From: Falsiroseomonas stagni DSM 19981
GTDB lineage: Bacteria > Pseudomonadota > Alphaproteobacteria > Acetobacterales > Acetobacteraceae
Assembly: GCF_900114315.1 (NCBI RefSeq)
Contig: NZ_FOSQ01000013.1
Span: forward strand, 62,001-126,000
DNA length: 64,000 bases
Direction: 5' to 3'
Positions 47,459-56,246 of this stretch are shown one piece after another. Position numbers and translations under genes: made by a program. Under the pieces are notes generated by a model. That model did not search any database, had not been told where the DNA came from, and saw only the letters and a list, made by a program, of their open reading frames with translations. Every line of letters starts with the position of its first letter. Position 1 is the first letter of the stretch.

Positions 47459-48106
47459 TTGGACGCCTTCGATACGGGGCTCCGAATCCTCGACCTGCTG
47501 GGCATCGCGGTCTTCGCCGCCTCCGGCGCGCTGGTGGCCAGCCGGAAGCAGATGGACATCGTGGGCTTCGTGCTGATCGGCGTCATCACCGGCTTCGGCG
47601 GTGGCACGGTGCGGGACCTGCTGCTGGGGCGCACGCCGATCTTCTGGCTGAAGGCGCCGGAACTGCCGGCCATCGCGGCCGCCGCCGCCATCCTGGTGTT
47701 CTTCTTCGCCCATCGCGTCGAAAGCCGCTTCAAGGCGCTGCTCTGGGCGGATGCGGTGGGCCTCGCGCTCTATGCCGTGCTGGGGGCGGAGATCGCGCTG
47801 ATCGCCGGCGCCAACCCCTGGGCCGCCGTGCTGCTGGGCGCGGTCACGGCGACGGCGGGCGGCATCATCCGAGACGTGGTCTGCAACGAATTGCCGCTGA
47901 TCCTGCGGAAGGAGATCTACATCACCGCCGCCATGGCCGCCGCCACCGCCTATGTGGTGCTGCGCCTGGCCCCCCTGCCGCGCGACGTGGCGCTGGTCTC
48001 CGGCATCGCGATCGGCTTCACGCTGCGCGGATTGTCCATCTGGCGCGGCTGGTCCCTGCCGCCCTTCCGGCCGCGCCCGGCGCGGGACTATCCGGACGCC
48101 CGGTAG
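47459..48106 (+). CDS. Trimeric intracellular cation channel-like protein (UPF0126)
   Basis: Protein of 215 residues, seven predicted helices as two repeats: LDLLGIAVFAASGALVASRKQMDIVGFVLIGVITGFGGGTVRDLLLGRTPIFW and ADAVGLALYAVLGAEIAL...TATAGGIIRDVVCNELPLIL. Matches YadS/YicG-type TRIC family, membrane channels for cations or small amino acids. TTG start, 4 bp after the MFS stop. Confidence 0.9.
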   Translation: MDAFDTGLRILDLLGIAVFAASGALVASRKQMDIVGFVLIGVITGFGGGTVRDLLLGRTPIFWLKAPELPAIAAAAAILVFFFAHRVESRFKALLWADAVGLALYAVLGAEIALIAGANPWAAVLLGAVTATAGGIIRDVVCNELPLILRKEIYITAAMAAATAYVVLRLAPLPRDVALVSGIAIGFTLRGLSIWRGWSLPPFRPRPARDYPDAR

Positions 48107-48112
48107 GGCGTC

Positions 48113-50953
48113 TCACCCCGGCTCGATCACCCCGGCCTCGACCAGCTCCTCGAAGCGCCCGGCATGGGCGACGCGGCCTTCCTCGATCACCACGATGCGG
48201 TCTGCGCCGCGGATCGTCTCCAGCCGGTGCGCGATGACGATGCGGGTGCAGGTCATCCCCGCCACGGTGCGCGTCGTCACCGCCTGGGTGGTGGGGTCCA
48301 GCGCGCTCGTCGCCTCGTCCAGGATCAGCACATCGGGCCGGTTCACCAGCGCGCGCGCCAGCAGCAGGCGCTGCACCTGCCCGCCGGAGAGCACCTGCGA
48401 CGCATCAGCGATGGGCGTGCGCAGGCCCAGCGGCATGGCCCGCACATCCTCGGCGATGGCGGCGCCTTCCAGCGCGGCCCAGATCTGCGCCTCCGTCGCG
48501 TCGCTGAAGCCGCGCAGCGTGTCGATCAGCGCGCCGGGCGGCAGGGTCGCGCCCTGCAGCACGGTGCCGACGCGCCGCCGCAGCAGGCCGAGGTCGAGCG
48601 AGGCGAGGTCCTGCCCGTCATAGGCCACGGAGCCGAAATGCGGCCGCTCCAGCCCCAGCAGCAGGCGCACCAGCGTGGATTTCCCGCAGCCCGACCGGCC
48701 GATGATGGCGACGAATTCGCCCGCCTCCACCTCCAACTCCAGCCCCCGGAAGACCGGCTGTTCCGCCCCCTCATAGGCGAAGGCGACGTTGGACAGGGAC
48801 AGGTGGCCGGACAGGCGGCCGGGATCGATCCGCCCGGCCGTCGCCTCCGGCAGGGATTGCATCAAGGGCGCCGCATGGTCGCGCATCGCGTTCAGCGGGT
48901 GCAAGCCCATGAAGGCCGCGCCGAAGCCGGACGCCGCGCCATTGGCGATCATGAAGGCCATCAGGAAGCCGACCACCGCCGGCTTCGCGCTGGCGTCGCC
49001 GGCCGCGAAGACCACGAACAGCAGGCCGAGCGCGATGAAGGTCAGCGCGGCGGAGATGGCGGCGTGCCAGGTCTCCACATGCTCCTCCGCCAGCTTGCTG
49101 CCGCGCAGCGCCATGAAGCGCTCCGCCCAGCGGGCCAGCAGGCGCTGCTCCACGCCGGCCAGGCGCAGCTTGGTGATGCCGCTCACGGCCTCGATCGCCA
49201 GCGCATCGGCCGCGCCGGTCTGCGCCAGGCTGGCGGCATGGGCGCGCGTCTTCAGGATGCCCGCGCCGATGGAGAGGCCGAGTTGCAGCAGGATCAGCGG
49301 CAGCGCCACCACGGCGGCCATCGGAATATAGGCGAACAGCGCAGCCATGGCGGCGGTGAAGGTCGCGATCCCACCGATCATCGCCAGGCGGTAGTTCTTG
49401 CGCCCCAGCGGCACGGCCAATGCGACGCCGAGGCGCGAGGCGAGGTCGGACGGGTTGTGCCGCCGCAGCACCGGGATCGGCAGGCGCAGCAGCCGGTCCC
49501 ACAGCGCGGCATGCAGCGGCGCCTCCATCGTGGCCGTCATGCGGTGCTTGGCGATGTCGCCCGCCATCTGCACGACGAAATTGGCCAGCCCCACGCAGGC
49601 CAGCGCGATGCCGAGTTCCACCAGCCCGAAGCGGTTGCCGCCCGGGATCAGCGACCCCGTCGCGAAGGACATCGCGACCGGCATGCCAAGGCCGAGGAAG
49701 GCACCGATGACGGCGGCCCCGATCGCCAGCGCCTTGTCCGACCCATGCGGATGCACGAAGTGCTGCAACTGCGCCCAGCCCAGCGGCTGGTCCGGCAGCG
49801 GTTCGATCAGCGTCCAGGCGCGGGCTTCCAGCGTGCCGGCGACCGCCTCCGTCACCGCCACCGCGGCGGCGCCGGGCTTGTGGATGGCGTAGTGGCTGCC
49901 GGCGCGCAGCAGCGCCACAGCATCGCCCCCTTCCTCCCGCCCCAGCAGCGGGCCGAGGTCGCGCTTCCACCAATCCCCGGGCAGCGCCACCTGCCGCAGC
50001 CGCAGGCCGGAGGCGCGGGCGATCTCCTCCATGGTGGGGGGCGTGTCGATATCCTGTTCGCGCAGCCGGATCGGCCGCGTGATGCGCGGGCGGAGCCCCG
50101 CGGCCTTCGCGACCGCCACCATGGCGAGGAACAGCGGCGCCTCGTCCCGCCCGGGATCGGCTTCCGCCGGCGGGGGCGCGTGCAGCAGGGCGGCGGCGAT
50201 GCCGGCGGTGCGGCTTTCCGCCTCCCGGTCCTGGCGCGCCCGTTGTTCCAGCCGCCCGCTTTCGTCGATCTCCGCCAGGCTGCGCAGCCCCGGCAGCATG
50301 GCGACACAGGCCTGGGTGAAGGCGGCGATGCCGGCGGCCGCGTCATCCAGCGCCTCCGGCAGGACGCCGGCGAAGACCGGCGCCTCGAAGGCCGATCCCG
50401 CGACGATCCACGCCTGGGGAGGCAGGGGCAGCAGGCCGGAGACAGGTTCGAGGCCCAGCAGCATGGCCCCCTGGGCCGGCAGGCGCAGCCAGGCGCCGGC
50501 ACCGCGCGTGGTGGCGGATTGCCGGTCGGCCAGTTGCAGCATGCGGCCGGGCCGTGCCACGCGGTCGATGTTGGAAGGCCGCCAGAGCCGCGCGCCGAGC
50601 CCCTGGGCCAGCACGCCCGCCCAGCCCTGCATCGCCTCCAGCACCGCCTCCGACCCGCCCAGCGCGTGCAGCTGCGGCAGGCGGCGGAGCACCGCGCCGG
50701 CGGCGGGGCGGATCACCAGGCATTCGATGTCGGACTCATGCCCGACGACCAGGCTGCCTTCCTCCAGCCTGCCGACGAAGAGGTAGGGGCCGGGCGGCGC
50801 CACGCCCTCCTCCAGCCCCTCCACCGCGGCGAAGAGGTCGGCCTCCCCCCCTTCCAGCACCCAGAAGGCACCGGGCTCCGCCAGGCTGCGCGGGGGCTGC
50901 TGGAAGCGGCGATCGATCGTCTCGATCGGCAGCGTCGAGGTGAGCGTGTCCAT
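48113..50953 (-). CDS. NHLM-type exporter, second ABC permease/ATPase (ABC2)
   Basis: Protein of 946 residues. A long N-terminal part (about 1-370) has a cNMP/cupin-like start (AFWVLEGGEADLFAAVEG) and a middle region like a degenerate peptidase domain without catalytic Cys. It is followed by six membrane helices (about 410-680) and an ATPase domain with Walker A GRSGCGKST, ABC signature LSGGQ, and Walker B VLILDEATSALD. It matches the family-specific second ABC of NHLM/NHLP leader-peptide export systems. Last gene of the block; one base separates it from ABC1. Confidence 0.88.
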   Translation of the reverse strand: MDTLTSTLPIETIDRRFQQPPRSLAEPGAFWVLEGGEADLFAAVEGLEEGVAPPGPYLFVGRLEEGSLVVGHESDIECLVIRPAAGAVLRRLPQLHALGGSEAVLEAMQGWAGVLAQGLGARLWRPSNIDRVARPGRMLQLADRQSATTRGAGAWLRLPAQGAMLLGLEPVSGLLPLPPQAWIVAGSAFEAPVFAGVLPEALDDAAAGIAAFTQACVAMLPGLRSLAEIDESGRLEQRARQDREAESRTAGIAAALLHAPPPAEADPGRDEAPLFLAMVAVAKAAGLRPRITRPIRLREQDIDTPPTMEEIARASGLRLRQVALPGDWWKRDLGPLLGREEGGDAVALLRAGSHYAIHKPGAAAVAVTEAVAGTLEARAWTLIEPLPDQPLGWAQLQHFVHPHGSDKALAIGAAVIGAFLGLGMPVAMSFATGSLIPGGNRFGLVELGIALACVGLANFVVQMAGDIAKHRMTATMEAPLHAALWDRLLRLPIPVLRRHNPSDLASRLGVALAVPLGRKNYRLAMIGGIATFTAAMAALFAYIPMAAVVALPLILLQLGLSIGAGILKTRAHAASLAQTGAADALAIEAVSGITKLRLAGVEQRLLARWAERFMALRGSKLAEEHVETWHAAISAALTFIALGLLFVVFAAGDASAKPAVVGFLMAFMIANGAASGFGAAFMGLHPLNAMRDHAAPLMQSLPEATAGRIDPGRLSGHLSLSNVAFAYEGAEQPVFRGLELEVEAGEFVAIIGRSGCGKSTLVRLLLGLERPHFGSVAYDGQDLASLDLGLLRRRVGTVLQGATLPPGALIDTLRGFSDATEAQIWAALEGAAIAEDVRAMPLGLRTPIADASQVLSGGQVQRLLLARALVNRPDVLILDEATSALDPTTQAVTTRTVAGMTCTRIVIAHRLETIRGADRIVVIEEGRVAHAGRFEELVEAGVIEPG

Positions 50954-50954
50954 C

Positions 50955-53099
50955 TCAGGCCTCCTGCAGCATCAGCCGCGCGAAGGCGCCGCGGCGGGCC
51001 GCCAACTCCCCGGGCGGGCCCATCTCCACGATCCGGCCGCGCTCCATCACCACCACGCGGTCGCAATCGCGCAGCGGCGCCAGGCGATGCGCGATCACCA
51101 GCATCGTGGCACCCCGGCGACGGATGTTGGACAGCAGCTCGGCCTCCGTCTCGTCATCCAGCGCGGCCGTCGCCTCGTCGAAGACCAGGATGCGCGGGTC
51201 CTGCACCAGGGCGCGCGCGATCTCGATCCGCGCGCGCTGGCCACCCGACAGGTTCGTGCCGCCGCCGGCCACGGGGAAGGCGTAGCCCTCGCGCCGGTCC
51301 AGGATGAAGTCGTGGATCACCGCGTTGCGCGCCGCGGCGTGCAGGCGTTCCTCCGACACCGTCGGGTCCCACATCGCGATGTTGTCGCGCACCGTGCCGG
51401 TGAACAGGAAGCCGTTCTGGTCCACCACCTGCACGCTCTGCCGCAGCACGGCGCGGGGGATGTCGCGGATCGGCTTGTCGTCCAGCAGCACCTCCCCCGA
51501 CCAGGGCTCATGCAGCCCCGCCGCCAGCAGCGCGAGCGTCGATTTGCCGGACCCGGAGGCGCCGACGATGCCGACGCGCTCGCCCGGCTCGATCACCAGC
51601 GACACGCCGGTGATGAGGGGCGCGGCGCGGCGCGAATGCCCGAAGGTGACGTCGCGCAGCTCCACCTTCCCCTGCAGGCGCCGGATGAGGCGCGGCGCGG
51701 GCGGCGGCTTCGTGAATTCTTCGGACAAGGGATGGCGCAGCGTGTCGTCGAGCAGGCGGAGATTGGCGCCGGCTTCCTGCAGCCGCGGACCCAGTTGCAC
51801 CAGCCGCCCGACCGGCGCCAGGAAGGCGGATTGCAGGAACAGGAAGGCGACCAGCGCGCCGATGGACATCTGCCCATCGATGATGAGGCCGCCGCCCACC
51901 GCGATGGCCGCCGCCGCGGCGATGGTGGTGACCAGCCCCGGCAGGTACTTCAGCGCGGCCCGGCCCAGCATCAGCGATTGCCGCAAATTCAGCGCGCGGG
52001 CGCGCCGCGCCGTCAGCCGATCGAACAGCAGCGCCTCCGTCCCGCTGGCGCGGTAGCTGTCGATCATGCGCAGCCCCTGCTTGGCCTCCGCATCCTCCAG
52101 CCCCTGCTCGTTCAGCAGCCGCTGCTGATCCTCCCGCAGCCGGGCCGACAGCAGCAGCAGCGCCAGGCCGAGCGTCGCGGCGCCGAGCGCGGAGACGAGG
52201 CCGAGCCGCCAGTCGAACAGCACCAGCACCGCCAGGTAGGTGACGGCCATGATGAGGGCGAGCATCGTGCCGCCGATCTCCCGCGCCACCGTCCCGGCCA
52301 CGCGGTCGTTCAGCATCACCCGGTCCGCGATGCCCGCCGCGCCGCGCTGGCCGTAGAAGGACAGCGGCAGGCGCAGCACGCGTTCCATGAATTCGATCCC
52401 GCCGCGCACCGCGACACGGGTTTCCAGATTGTGCTGCAGCGTCTTCTGCATCCAGGTGCAGAGCGCGGCGAAGAGCCCCGCGCCGAAGACCACCAGCACG
52501 ATCGGCCACAGCCAGGCGACGATGCCGGCCGACATCACGCGATCCAGGAATACCTGCCGGAAACTCGGCTGCAACACGCCCGGCACCGCCAGCATCAGGC
52601 TGATCCCGATGGCGAGCCATACGGCCGCGCTGCCGCCCTTCAGGCGGTCCGCCAGCCCGCGCAGCGCACTCGGCGCGCTGCCGCCGCGCTGGAAGTCGGG
52701 GCCGGGCTTCATCATCAGCAGCACGCCGCTGAACTGCCGGCGCAGCTCCCGGTCATCCACCCGGCGGCGGCCGCGGGCGGGATCGTTCACGCACCACAGG
52801 CCGCCGGACTTCCCTTCGAGCACCAGGAAATGGTCCATGCCCCAATGCAGGATGGCGGGGCAATCGGCCTGCTCCAGCGCCTCCGGCTCGCAGCGCACGG
52901 CGCGGACCTCGAAGCCCAGCTCCCGCGCCGCGGCCACGATGTGCTGCGCCTTGCTGCCGTCGCGGGATACGCCGCAGCGCGCGCGCAGATCCTCCAGCGT
53001 CAGCCACAACCCGTGATGCGCCGCGATGATGCCAAGGGCGGCGGCGCCGCATTCCGCCGCCTCCACCTGCAGGATGGTCGGCGTGCGCATCGCCATCAC
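50955..53099 (-). CDS. NHLM-type exporter, C39 peptidase/ABC permease/ATPase (ABC1)
   Basis: Protein of 714 residues. An N-terminal C39 cysteine peptidase (1-125) has Cys17 in QVEAAECGAAALG, His90 in HWGMDHFLVLEG and Asp106 in NDPARG, a complete triad. Six membrane helices (about 160-430) and an ATPase with GASGSGKST, LSGGQRARIEIARAL and ILVFDEATAALD follow. C39 domains cut after a double glycine as the cargo is exported. Cargo is very probably the GG-leader protein two genes upstream. Overlaps the HlyD-like gene by 4 bp. Confidence 0.95.
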   Translation of the reverse strand: MMAMRTPTILQVEAAECGAAALGIIAAHHGLWLTLEDLRARCGVSRDGSKAQHIVAAARELGFEVRAVRCEPEALEQADCPAILHWGMDHFLVLEGKSGGLWCVNDPARGRRRVDDRELRRQFSGVLLMMKPGPDFQRGGSAPSALRGLADRLKGGSAAVWLAIGISLMLAVPGVLQPSFRQVFLDRVMSAGIVAWLWPIVLVVFGAGLFAALCTWMQKTLQHNLETRVAVRGGIEFMERVLRLPLSFYGQRGAAGIADRVMLNDRVAGTVAREIGGTMLALIMAVTYLAVLVLFDWRLGLVSALGAATLGLALLLLSARLREDQQRLLNEQGLEDAEAKQGLRMIDSYRASGTEALLFDRLTARRARALNLRQSLMLGRAALKYLPGLVTTIAAAAAIAVGGGLIIDGQMSIGALVAFLFLQSAFLAPVGRLVQLGPRLQEAGANLRLLDDTLRHPLSEEFTKPPPAPRLIRRLQGKVELRDVTFGHSRRAAPLITGVSLVIEPGERVGIVGASGSGKSTLALLAAGLHEPWSGEVLLDDKPIRDIPRAVLRQSVQVVDQNGFLFTGTVRDNIAMWDPTVSEERLHAAARNAVIHDFILDRREGYAFPVAGGGTNLSGGQRARIEIARALVQDPRILVFDEATAALDDETEAELLSNIRRRGATMLVIAHRLAPLRDCDRVVVMERGRIVEMGPPGELAARRGAFARLMLQEA

Positions 53100-54430
53100 C
53101 GCTGCGCCACGGTGGTCGCGGCCGGCGCGGCGGCGCTATCGGTCGTGACGCGCACATCCTCCCCCAGCCATCGCTGCAAGGCGGGCAGGCCGAGCGCGAT
53201 CATCCGCACCTGGCGCACCGTGGCCTGCATGCCGACCGGCGTGCCACCCTCGATCGAGAAGGCGGGACCGCTGCCGCCGGACCAGACATGGCGGCCGCGG
53301 GCGTCGTGCTGCAATTCGATGTTCACCTCGAACAGCGTGCGCTGGTTGCGCTGGAATTCCGATACCAGCGCATCGTTCTGCAGCGTGCGGAGCATGCCCG
53401 CGCTGCTGGCCGGCGTATCCGCCACCCGCAGCACGCGGCCGCGCAGGAAGCCGTATTCCTGCGACGGCGCGGTGGCGGGGGAGAGGTCGACCGTCATGCC
53501 TGGCTGAAGCTTCTTGCCGTCCTGCGCGCCGACATAGACCAGGCCCACCAGCGATCCCGTGCCCGCTGCCGTGTCGCTGCGCACCAGCGTCAGCAGCGGG
53601 CCGCCGCGGCTGACCACCTGCCCGACATTCGCCTTCGCCTCCACCACGCGGCCATCGAAGGGCGACCGGACCGCCCCCATCCGGTAGATGCGGTCATTCA
53701 GCGTCGTCACCTGGCGTTCCGCCGTCGCCACGCGCTGGTCGGCGGTCAGCATGTCCCGCTCCCGCTGCGTCTGGCGCATCATCGCGTCCATCTCCAGCAC
53801 GCGGCGCTCGTTCTGGAGGCCCTCGATCTGGTCGCGCACGCCGAACAGCTCGATCTGCGCGCCGATGGCGCGGTCCCGCGTGGCCAGCGACCGGTCCGCC
53901 AGATCCCGCACCACGCCCTCCCGCTCCGTCAGCAGGCGGAGGCGATCCTGCGCGGCGCGCAGGCTGCGGGCGAGCCCTTCATCCCGCGCGGCGCGCCAGG
54001 CGCGGTCCGCGGCCTGTTCGCGCTCCTGGAAGCGACGCATCTCCGCCCGCGCCGTCTCGGCATCCCGCAACTCACCCTCCGCCGCGGTGAGTTGCAGGCG
54101 AAGCTCCGCCTGGTCCACCACCGCGACCACGCTGCCGGCGGTGACGAGATCCCCCGGCCGCGCGGTGAATTCCACGACGCGCCCCTCGGTGTCGGAGACG
54201 ATGTCGGTCAACCCGCCGGCGGAGAGCAGGATGCCCTGGCCGTTGATCTTCACCGGCACGTTGGTGACGGCGGACCAGCCGATGAGGCCCAGCGTCAGCG
54301 CGCCCAGCACGCCCCACAGGATCTTCAGCGGCGGGGGAACCACCTCCAGCGCGTCCTCCACCGTGGTGACGGAGGTGGCGGAGGCGACGGCCTCCGCACG
54401 GAACAACGGGGGGTTGCCGGGGTTTTCCAT
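53096..54430 (-). CDS. NHLM-type exporter, HlyD-like adaptor
   Basis: Protein of 444 residues. One membrane helix (about 36-58; LKILWGVLGALTLGLIGWSAV), then the biotinyl-lipoyl half GRVVEFTARPGDLVTAGSVVAVVDQ, a long coiled coil (about 115-245; LRDAETARAEMRRFQEREQAADRAW), the second half GAVRSPFDGRVVEAKANVGQVV, and a beta-barrel end. Bridges the ABC exporters to the outer envelope. Overlaps ABC1 by 4 bp; separated from the cargo gene by 92 bp with a hairpin. Confidence 0.9.
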   Translation of the reverse strand: MENPGNPPLFRAEAVASATSVTTVEDALEVVPPPLKILWGVLGALTLGLIGWSAVTNVPVKINGQGILLSAGGLTDIVSDTEGRVVEFTARPGDLVTAGSVVAVVDQAELRLQLTAAEGELRDAETARAEMRRFQEREQAADRAWRAARDEGLARSLRAAQDRLRLLTEREGVVRDLADRSLATRDRAIGAQIELFGVRDQIEGLQNERRVLEMDAMMRQTQRERDMLTADQRVATAERQVTTLNDRIYRMGAVRSPFDGRVVEAKANVGQVVSRGGPLLTLVRSDTAAGTGSLVGLVYVGAQDGKKLQPGMTVDLSPATAPSQEYGFLRGRVLRVADTPASSAGMLRTLQNDALVSEFQRNQRTLFEVNIELQHDARGRHVWSGGSGPAFSIEGGTPVGMQATVRQVRMIALGLPALQRWLGEDVRVTTDSAAAPAATTVAQR

Positions 54431-54491
54431 GGGCGTGCATCCGCGTCAGGGCGTGAAGCCGAGGAAGGCGTGAAGCGGGAAGGCGATGGAA

Positions 54492-54514
54492 CGGGGCGCC
54501 GCGAGGGCGCCCCG
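54492..54514 (-). promoter_or_regulatory. Intra-operon hairpin between cargo and exporter genes
   Basis: A perfect 9-bp GC stem (CGGGGCGCC/GGCGCCCCG) just after the cargo gene stop (54523) and before the HlyD-like start. No T run, so partial termination or 3' protection is more likely than full termination. It would allow more cargo than exporter to be made. Confidence 0.55.
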
Positions 54515-54522
54515 CCGGGCGA

Positions 54523-55683
54523 TCAGAAGCGGAAGGCGCGACGGATCTTGCGGCCCACCTTCTTCGCGGCCTCCTTCGCCTTGTTCGCCGCATCGGCGGC
54601 CGCCTTCTCCGCCGCGGCCTTCGCATCGGCCGCGGCCTTCTCGGCGGCCGCCCGCGCATCGGCCGCCGCCTTTTCCGCCGCCGCCTTGGCCTGCGCCGCG
54701 GCCGCGTCAGCCTGCGCCTTGGCCTGTGCCGCTGCCTTCTCGGCGGCCGCCTTCGCCTCGGCCGCCGCCTTCTCCGCCGCCACCTTGTCCGCGATGGCCT
54801 TGGCTTCGGCGGCCGCCTTGAGGGCGGCATCGCTGGTCGCCTCGGCACCCTTCACCGCGGCATCCGCGATCGGCTTGGTGTCGACGGTCACGCTGGCGCC
54901 GGCGTTCAGCCCGCCGATGCCGACCGCGGCTTCCCCGCCCAGGCCCAGCGTGACCTTGCCCTTGTCCAGCGCCGCCGTGCCGTTCAGCCCGACACCCGCC
55001 GAGCCCGGATCGACATAGCCGACGGAGCCGGTGCCGGAGGCTTCCTTGGTGCCCACGGTGACCGAGGCGGTGATGGAGCTGTAGGCGCCCGCCATCACTT
55101 CCGCGCCGGCCTTCACGCCGGTGACACCGACGCTCATCTGCCCCTCGACGCCGGCCTTGACGCCGACTTCCGTCGTCGTACCCGTCGTGGCCGTCACGCC
55201 CTTGCCCAGATTATGCTCGGTCTCCACCGTCACGCTCACGGTGCCGCCGATGCCCGCGACGCCGGACACGCCCACATTCGTCACGCCGACCTGCGCGCCG
55301 ACCATGACGCCGGCCGCGGCTTCCGCCGTGACGGTGGTGGTGACGTTGCCCTCCGTCTTGGTGCCGGTGATCGACGCGAAGGCGCCCGCGCCGGCGGAAG
55401 CGCCGACACCGGTCATCGAGACTTCGTAGCCCGCGCCGGCAAAGGCGCCGGCCTGGCCCGTCACCGTCACGCCGCCGATCTCCTTCGTCGTCGACACCAT
55501 CGCGCCCACGCCGACGCTGTCGGACTTCACGACCGGACCGCTGATCGCGACGCCGTATTCGACGTCATCCTCCTTGCCGTCGCTGGCCTGTGTGCTGGAC
55601 TGGATGGCGCCGCTGCCGCCGACGACGGCGGCAAGCATGGAATCGTCGAGCTCCACGAAGGCGGGCTTGGTGACAGCGTTCAT
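54523..55683 (-). CDS. Large double-glycine leader protein, predicted exporter cargo
   Basis: Protein of 386 residues. The leader 1-23 ends ELDDSMLAAVVGG with L-12, L-7, V-4, G-2, G-1, matching a C39 double-glycine site (cut after Gly23). The mature 363 residues have no Cys or Trp. Residues 24-270 are Gly/Ala/Val/Thr/Ser-rich with three imperfect repeats (84-107, 127-151, 178-207; pattern TGVxAxAxAxA...SIT), probably beta-rich or membrane-active. Residues 272-375 form an Ala/Lys/Glu helix with AAAEKAAA repeats, like TolA or colicin translocation rods. The tail KKVGRKIRRAFRF is strongly basic. Located between the RsbW-like gene and the exporter. Family not recognised; a toxin, adhesin or matrix protein are all possible. 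Confidence 0.75.
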   Translation of the reverse strand: MNAVTKPAFVELDDSMLAAVVGGSGAIQSSTQASDGKEDDVEYGVAISGPVVKSDSVGVGAMVSTTKEIGGVTVTGQAGAFAGAGYEVSMTGVGASAGAGAFASITGTKTEGNVTTTVTAEAAAGVMVGAQVGVTNVGVSGVAGIGGTVSVTVETEHNLGKGVTATTGTTTEVGVKAGVEGQMSVGVTGVKAGAEVMAGAYSSITASVTVGTKEASGTGSVGYVDPGSAGVGLNGTAALDKGKVTLGLGGEAAVGIGGLNAGASVTVDTKPIADAAVKGAEATSDAALKAAAEAKAIADKVAAEKAAAEAKAAAEKAAAQAKAQADAAAAQAKAAAEKAAADARAAAEKAAADAKAAAEKAAADAANKAKEAAKKVGRKIRRAFRF

Positions 55684-55807
55684 CGGCGGGCATTTCCCTG
55701 GCAGACGGGGCGATGGGGGAACCGTTGGCCGTCATGACCCGGGTTCCCGGAACGCGCCGCATCCTGCGGGCAGCCGGATGATGCAAGCGTGCCGGTTACG
55801 CGGTGGT

Positions 55808-56242
55808 TTATGCGGCGCGCTGGAACAGCCGTTCGACCGAAAAGCGGTTCTCGCCCTGCTCCCGCGCATAGTGCTGAGCGTCCGTCATCTGCCGCACGAG
55901 GAACATGCCGAGGCCACCGATCGCGCGATCATCGACCGCCGCCTCGATGTCGGGGTCCTGCTGCACGGTGGGATCGAAGGGCGTGCCGTCATCGATCGTG
56001 GTCAGCCGCACGCGCAGCCCGCCGGCTTCCGGCACGGCCGCCAGCTCCACATGGAACAGGCCGGCCTCGCCTTCCGGCCAGGCGCAGCGGGCGATGTTGG
56101 TGACGATCTCCTCCGCCACGAGGCGAAGCTGCATCGCCTCCGTCATCTCGGCGCCGGCATCGACCAGGTGCTCCTCGATGCTGTCGAGAAGCTGGCCGAC
56201 CGCCGCATCGTCGCGCCGGCAGGAAAGCCGGATCACCGCCAT
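55808..56242 (-). CDS. RsbW-like ATP-binding (anti-sigma type) kinase
   Basis: Protein of 144 residues, HATPase_c_2 fold: N box RLVAEEIVTNIARCAW, G1 DDGTPFDPT, and GGLGMFLVRQMTDAQHYAREQGENRFSVERLF. Such proteins phosphorylate an STAS anti-anti-sigma protein and hold a partner. Here no STAS gene is seen in the window; the partner is unknown. Follows the PP2C gene after 4 bp. Confidence 0.85.
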   Translation of the reverse strand: MAVIRLSCRRDDAAVGQLLDSIEEHLVDAGAEMTEAMQLRLVAEEIVTNIARCAWPEGEAGLFHVELAAVPEAGGLRVRLTTIDDGTPFDPTVQQDPDIEAAVDDRAIGGLGMFLVRQMTDAQHYAREQGENRFSVERLFQRAA

Positions 56243-56246
56243 GCCG

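Noticed and set aside
48164-51307. 1047-codon plus-strand open frame
   Set aside because: Mirror of the NHLM ABC2 gene; rich in Arg, Gln and His with no domain. GC-rich wobble positions keep the opposite frame free of stops.
50940-53507. 855-codon plus-strand open frame
   Set aside because: Shadow of the C39-ABC exporter, whose peptidase triad and Walker motifs lie on the minus strand.
54600-54870. Ala/Lys repeats of the cargo protein as a separate histone-like gene
   Set aside because: In frame with and continuous from the GG-leader domain, no start or ribosome site in between; treated as the C-terminal rod of one protein.
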